Below are positions 49,726-53,556 of a stretch of DNA of 53,556 nucleotides, piece after piece (within the stretch, counting starts at the first letter, position 1; the number at the start of each line of letters is the position of its first letter). Source of the stretch: Actinomycetes bacterium. GTDB taxonomy: Bacteria; Actinomycetota; Acidimicrobiia; Acidimicrobiales; RAAP-2. The notes beneath the pieces were generated by a model. That model saw only the letters and a program-made list of their open reading frames with translations. It was not told where the DNA came from and searched no databases. The translations under genes and the position numbers were made by a program. The stretch is taken from positions 1 to 53,556 of the forward strand of contig JAJZMD010000244.1 in NCBI GenBank assembly GCA_021803085.1, written 5' to 3'.

Positions 49726-50961
49726 GTGGGCAACGACCGAGGACCCGGCCCGGCCGGGGGGACGCCTGCACTCGGGATCGTCGGCGCCGGGCAGCTCGCC
49801 CGCATGATGGTCGAGGCGGCCAGCGAGCTCGGGGTCCGGACCGTCGTGCTCGCGGCACGGGCCGACGACGCGGCGGTCCCGGTCGCGAGCGAGGTGGTCC
49901 TGGGCGAGGCCACGGGCGGTCGCGCCCTGGCCGACCTCGTCGCACGCTGCGACATCGTCACCTTCGATCACGAGCAGGTCGACCTCGAGCTGCTGCACCA
50001 GCTCGAACGCGAGGGAGCGCGGCTCCGCCCCGGTCTGCGGACGCTGCGGGTCGCCGTCGACAAGGCGGAGATGCGCGCGCGGCTGGCGGCAGAGGGGCTG
50101 CCGGTCCCTCGGTACGAGGTGCTCGACGGTGACGCCCGCGGCCCCGAGCAGCTCGCCGCAGCGGTCTGCACGTTCGCCGGGCTCGAGGGCTGGCCGGTCG
50201 TGGTGAAGGCGGCGCGCGGCGGCTACGACGGGAAGGGGGTCTGGTCGGTCGACGGCGAGGCCGCCGCCCGTGCGCTGTGCGAGGAAGCGGCGAGCGCTCG
50301 GATCCCCCTCCTCGTCGAGGCGCACGTCGACATCGACGTCGAGCTCGCGGTCGTGGTCGCGCGGGGTGAGGACGGCGCGTCGGTCGCCTGGCCGCCGGTC
50401 GAGACCGCACAGGTCGGCGGCGTATGCCGCGAGGTGCGCTTCCCCGGACGCCTCGACCCGGACCTGGCGGGCCGTGCGGCGGCGCTCGCACAGGAGGTCG
50501 CGTCGGTCGTCGACGCGACCGGCGTGCTCGCGGTCGAGCTGTTCTCCTCGGACGGGCGCCTCTTCGTGAACGAGATCGCCGCACGCCCCCACAACTCGGC
50601 GCACTGGACCATCGAGGGGGCGACGACCTCGCAGTTCGAGAACCACGTCCGCGCGGTGCTCGGCTTTCCGCTCGGGGACACCTCGCCCCTCGCGGCACAC
50701 GTGGCGAGCGTCAACGTCTTCGGCGCGCCGTCCGCCGAGGCGGAGCTCGGCGAGGCGGAGCTCGGCGACCGCATGTCAGCGGCACTCTCGGTCCGTGGAG
50801 CGCACGTCCATCTGTATGGCAAGACGCCGCGTCCGGGGCGCAAACTGGGCCATGTGACGGTGTGCGGCGACGAACCCGCGGACGTGCGGACGCGAGCGTG
50901 GGCCGCCGCGCAGGCCCTCGGCACGCCGATCCCGGACTCCCTCGACGTGGCCGCTTCGTGA
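49726..50961 (+). CDS. purK: N5-carboxyaminoimidazole ribonucleotide synthase
   Basis: ATP-grasp enzyme (411 residues) of purine synthesis that carboxylates AIR with bicarbonate. GIVGAGQLARMMVEAASELG begins the fold; VVVKAARGGYDGKGVW is the ATP-binding loop; VNEIAARPHNSAHWTIEGA carries the metal-binding acidic residues and substrate site. The C-terminal HLYGKTPRPGRKLGHVT is conserved. A short extension before the Rossmann start and the Glu-Ala-Glu-Leu-Gly repeat near 340 are minor features. Its stop overlaps purE. Confidence 0.97.
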   Translation: MGNDRGPGPAGGTPALGIVGAGQLARMMVEAASELGVRTVVLAARADDAAVPVASEVVLGEATGGRALADLVARCDIVTFDHEQVDLELLHQLEREGARLRPGLRTLRVAVDKAEMRARLAAEGLPVPRYEVLDGDARGPEQLAAAVCTFAGLEGWPVVVKAARGGYDGKGVWSVDGEAAARALCEEAASARIPLLVEAHVDIDVELAVVVARGEDGASVAWPPVETAQVGGVCREVRFPGRLDPDLAGRAAALAQEVASVVDATGVLAVELFSSDGRLFVNEIAARPHNSAHWTIEGATTSQFENHVRAVLGFPLGDTSPLAAHVASVNVFGAPSAEAELGEAELGDRMSAALSVRGAHVHLYGKTPRPGRKLGHVTVCGDEPADVRTRAWAAAQALGTPIPDSLDVAAS

Positions 50962-51506
50962 TGGCCGGCGAGCCCGCACCGGCGCTCGGACCCGGCGCTC
51001 CGGGCAGGCCGCTCGTGGCGGTCGTCATGGGCAGCTCGTCGGACCTTGCCGTGCTCGCCGGCGCGGTCGAGCTGCTCGATCGCTTCGGGGTCCCTCGGGA
51101 AGTGCGCGTCCTCTCGGCGCACCGCACGCCCGACGACATGCTCGCATTCGGGCGCTCCGCCGCGGGTCGGGGGCTCAGGGTCGTCGTCGCAGGGGCTGGC
51201 GGCGCGGCGCACCTCCCCGGGATGCTCGCCGCGGCGACGACGCTCCCGGTCGTGGGCGTTCCCGTGGCGCTCGCGCAGCTCTCGGGGCTCGACTCGCTGC
51301 TCTCGATCGTCCAGATGCCCCGCGGCGTTCCCGTCGCGACGGTCGCGGTGAACGGAGCGGAGAACGCCGCGCTCCTCGCGCTGCGGATCCTCGCGACCTC
51401 GGACACCGCCCTTACGACTTCGCTCGACTCGTACCGGCTCGAGCTCGCAGAGGGTGCTCGCGCCCAGGATGCCGCGCTCTTGGGAGACGGGGCGCGAGGG
51501 ACGTGA
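50961..51506 (+). CDS. purE: N5-carboxyaminoimidazole ribonucleotide mutase
   Basis: A 181-residue enzyme that converts N5-CAIR, the PurK product, into CAIR. The signature VAVVMGSSSDLAVL and the catalytic VLSAHRTPDDM (histidine) are present, followed by GAGGAAHLPGMLAAATTLPV and the conserved PRGVPVATVAVNGAENAALL. The ATG at 50961 shares its A with the purK stop; a GTG at 50958 is also possible. PurK and PurE together show the two-step bacterial route. Confidence 0.97.
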   Translation: MAGEPAPALGPGAPGRPLVAVVMGSSSDLAVLAGAVELLDRFGVPREVRVLSAHRTPDDMLAFGRSAAGRGLRVVVAGAGGAAHLPGMLAAATTLPVVGVPVALAQLSGLDSLLSIVQMPRGVPVATVAVNGAENAALLALRILATSDTALTTSLDSYRLELAEGARAQDAALLGDGARGT

Positions 51507-51510
51507 GTTG

Positions 51511-52347
51511 ATGAGCGCCTCCATCGCGGAGCGGCTCGGGCATCGACCCGACGCCCGTCTCGTGATCGTGAACGCCGACGACCTCGGGCTGTGCCATGCG
51601 GCCAACGTCGGCATCTACGACTGCCTGCGCACCGGCACCGTGACGAGCGCCACGCTCATGGTGCCCTGCCCCTGGGCGCGCGACGCCGCGGCGCGCTACC
51701 GGGGCGAGGACGTCGGCGTCCACCTCACCGTGAACGCCGAGTGGGAGCGGTACCGCTGGGGACCGATCACCCACTCCCCCTCGCTCCTCGACGGTGACGG
51801 CGGGTTCCCGCGCACGATCGAGGACTTCTGGGACCACGCAGACGTCGACGAGGTCCGCAGGGAGTGCCGCGCCCAGGTGGAGCGAGCCATCCTGTGGGGG
51901 TTCGACGTGAGCCACCTCGACGCGCACATGGACACGTTGCTCCTTCGCCCGGAGTTCTTCGACGTCTACCTCGAGCTCGCCCTCGACTTCGGCCTCCCCG
52001 TCCGCATCGCCGGCGGCCGGCACCCCGCCCGACTCGGCTTCCCGGCGAGCGAGGTGGCCGAGGACGCAGGGGTGGTCTTCGTCGACCGAGTCCTTTCCGC
52101 TCGTCGCCACGGCGCGCCCGAGTCGTTCGCGTCCCGCCTGGCAGCCCTCGAGCCCGGCATCACCGAGCTGCGCCTCCATCCCGCCGTCGACACCCCCGAG
52201 CTCCGCGCGCTCGCCGGCGACTGGGAGGCACGGGTGGACGACCACAGGTTCGTCTGCGGGGACGGGGCGCTGGCCAAGGCACTGGAGGGCTCAGGGGTGG
52301 TGCTCATCGGCTACCGCGCGTTGCGGGACCTGGTGCGGGCAGGCTGA
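51511..52347 (+). CDS. YdjC/ChbG-family carbohydrate deacetylase
   Basis: A 278-residue metal-dependent deacetylase-like protein. VIVNADDLGLCHAANVGIYD holds the metal-binding aspartate, and VGVHLTVNAEW and VSHLDAHMDTLLLRPEF supply the histidines. ChbG removes acetyl groups from chitooligosaccharides; HpnK-type members act on hopanoid precursors. Here the substrate is unknown. It starts five bases after purE, so it is likely cotranscribed, though unrelated to purine synthesis by family. Confidence 0.9.
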   Translation: MSASIAERLGHRPDARLVIVNADDLGLCHAANVGIYDCLRTGTVTSATLMVPCPWARDAAARYRGEDVGVHLTVNAEWERYRWGPITHSPSLLDGDGGFPRTIEDFWDHADVDEVRRECRAQVERAILWGFDVSHLDAHMDTLLLRPEFFDVYLELALDFGLPVRIAGGRHPARLGFPASEVAEDAGVVFVDRVLSARRHGAPESFASRLAALEPGITELRLHPAVDTPELRALAGDWEARVDDHRFVCGDGALAKALEGSGVVLIGYRALRDLVRAG

Positions 52348-52408
52348 CGGGCCGGGGGCCACGCCACCTCCGAGCGCCGCGATCCCAGCCTCGGCGCAAT
52401 CCGGAGTG

Positions 52409-53398
52409 TCAGCGCAATCCGGAGAAGAGGTCGTCCTCCTTCGCCAGTTCGGCGTCCGCGCGGCCAGCGCCCGCGGAGTCGGAGTCCGCGCGGCCAGCGC
52501 TCATGGCGCCTGTGCCCGCGCGGCCAGCACCCGCGCCGTCCGCGTCCGAGCCGTCGGCACCGGGACCCCTTCCGGCGGGCACGGGACCGACGCGGCTGCG
52601 CACGAGGTAGTAGTCGTCGAACGGGTAGATCGTGCGGAGGACCTCGGGCGGCAACCCGAACCAGAACGGAGAGTTGGGATCCACCTGCGTCGCGTGCGCG
52701 CGCAGCGCGTCGCTGCGCACCTCGACGAAGCCGGTGAGGTCGATCGACGTGGTCGAGGGCTCCTCGCGCCGCATCCGCTCGAGCCGGTCCTCGTCCAAGG
52801 GCGACTCGAGCCCGAGCTCGAGGAATTTCTCGTGCATCTCGCGCATGCGCCGGCGCGGCCACGAGGTGTAGTAGAGCTTCGACGGCGCCCAGGCTGGGCC
52901 GGCCTCGGGGTAGCGCTCGGGATCCCCGGCGGCGTCGAAGGCGGCCACCGAGATCTCGTGCACACGAAGGTGGTCGGGATGCGGGTACTCGCGTTGGTCT
53001 TCTGGGTACGTCACCATCACCTGCGGCCTCTCCCGCCGGATGATCCCGACGAGACGCCCTACCGCCTCTTCGAGAGGGGCGCTGACGAAGGCGTCCGCCC
53101 GGGAGTTGGCCTCCGAGCCCGGCATGCCCGAATCCCGGTACCCGAGCAGGATCACGTCGTCGTAGCCGATGATCTTCGCCGACGTCTCCAGCTCCCGGCG
53201 GCGGATCTCAGGCAGACGGTCGCGCACCTCGGGCCGATCCATCGCGGGGTTCAAGATGTCGCCTTCCTCACCCCCGGTGCAGCACACGAGGACCGTGCGC
53301 ACACCTTCGGCGTGGTAGCGCGCCACGGTCCCCGCACCCTTCGACGCCTCGTCGTCGGGGTGCGCGTGCACCGTCAGCAGGCAGAGGCGGTCGGCCAC
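52409..53398 (-). CDS. mca: Mycothiol S-conjugate amidase
   Basis: A 329-residue zinc amidase of the MshB/Mca (LmbE) family that splits mycothiol conjugates during detoxification. The metal motif is VHAHPDDEASKG (11-20), and YPHPDHLRVHE carries the third ligand. Length before the tail and the KLYYTSWPRRRMREMHEKFL region are closer to Mca than MshB. The last 60 residues are a Gly/Ala/Asp-rich tail encoded by repeat DNA (52440-52580). A TAGCCT box lies eight bases before the GTG at 53398. The gene marks the organism as a mycothiol producer. Confidence 0.93.
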   Translation of the reverse strand: MADRLCLLTVHAHPDDEASKGAGTVARYHAEGVRTVLVCCTGGEEGDILNPAMDRPEVRDRLPEIRRRELETSAKIIGYDDVILLGYRDSGMPGSEANSRADAFVSAPLEEAVGRLVGIIRRERPQVMVTYPEDQREYPHPDHLRVHEISVAAFDAAGDPERYPEAGPAWAPSKLYYTSWPRRRMREMHEKFLELGLESPLDEDRLERMRREEPSTTSIDLTGFVEVRSDALRAHATQVDPNSPFWFGLPPEVLRTIYPFDDYYLVRSRVGPVPAGRGPGADGSDADGAGAGRAGTGAMSAGRADSDSAGAGRADAELAKEDDLFSGLR

Positions 53399-53406
53399 GG
53401 CCCGTG

Positions 53407-53412
53407 AGGCTA
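53407..53412 (-). promoter_or_regulatory. -10 box (leaderless) of mca
   Basis: TAGCCT on the minus strand, eight bases before the GTG at 53398. Confidence 0.48.
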
Positions 53413-53519
53413 CCGGCACCCGAGGTCCGACATGGCAAGGACCGTTCCTGGACACGGGGCGTGAGCCAATGGCACGGTCTGGCGGCGCGCCAGCGTACCC
53501 CGCATCGGGCTGTGGGCCT

Positions 53520-53525
53520 TATGCT
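53520..53525 (+). promoter_or_regulatory. -10 box of a gene cut by the right edge
   Basis: TATGCT, six bases before a GTG at 53532, in the same layout as the other leaderless genes. Confidence 0.4.
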
Positions 53526-53531
53526 CAAAGC

Positions 53532-53556
53532 GTGCGCCGGCGGCCCGCCGGCGAGC
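53532..53556 (+). CDS. Start of a gene cut by the window edge
   Basis: GTG followed by an open frame of seven more codons (MRRRPAGE) to the edge. Too short to identify. An ATG at 53521 in another frame is also open. The call rests only on the upstream TATGCT box. Confidence 0.3.

Overview
The window is GC-rich throughout and reads as a chromosome segment of an actinobacterium. Taxonomic markers are a mycothiol S-conjugate amidase (Mca), the Mec-CysO-CysM cysteine route, an F420-type luciferase-like oxidoreductase, a group II truncated haemoglobin, an Rpf-like muralytic domain and many GTG starts. The class Acidimicrobiia is my best guess, from the style of the proteins; the sequence does not prove it. 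A recurring layout is a TANNNT box 6-9 nt upstream of an ATG or GTG with no Shine-Dalgarno site, so leaderless transcripts look common.

Layout. 1-5.3 kb (minus strand): an envelope-glycan operon (clpP, ABC-2 permease, Wzt-like ATPase, methyltransferase, glycosyltransferase) whose last gene ends in a 44-bp minisatellite. 5.4-8.8 kb: tRNA-Leu(UAG), glycerate kinase apparently starting at ATT, and a polytopic membrane protein. 9.3-13.7 kb (minus): rdgB, rph, a metallo-beta-lactamase-fold hydrolase, then cysM, cysO and mec. 13.9-18 kb: smpB and tmRNA, followed by an island-like stretch with a secreted protein, an AAA ATPase behind AT-rich palindromes and a transposase remnant. 18.1-22.1 kb: three translationally overlapping minor-pilin genes. 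22.2-31.1 kb: a small acidic protein, a SPASM protein lacking two of the three radical-SAM cysteines, nitroreductase, TIG-domain protein, flavin hydroxyacid dehydrogenase with an SDR, an Rpf-like exported protein, a tiny CxxC protein and a 14-TM MFS exporter.

31.2-34.4 kb holds the most unusual locus: a plus-strand operon of an unknown protein and three proteins each built of two YbjQ/DUF74-like domains, with a 25-residue collagen-like micro-ORF between the second and third of them, joined to both neighbours by ATGA overlaps. 34.5-41.9 kb: truncated haemoglobin, tRNA-Gly(UCC), a PNPOx-like flavoprotein, a PKD/Ig surface protein, GNAT, and a cell-wall-binding protein with a glycosidase-like head. 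41.9-53.5 kb: S9 peptidase, NYN RNase, a four-cysteine HiPIP-like small protein, enoyl-CoA hydratase, RecB-family nuclease, PAP2 phosphatase, DsbA-like protein, LLM oxidoreductase divergent from purK-purE, a YdjC-type deacetylase and mca. The right edge cuts a gene just after its start.

Two patterns cross the window. Short GC-rich tandem repeats sit in linkers, gene ends and intergenic gaps. The Thr-rich surface and pilus proteins use many ACA threonine codons, which are rare or absent in the housekeeping genes that I read.
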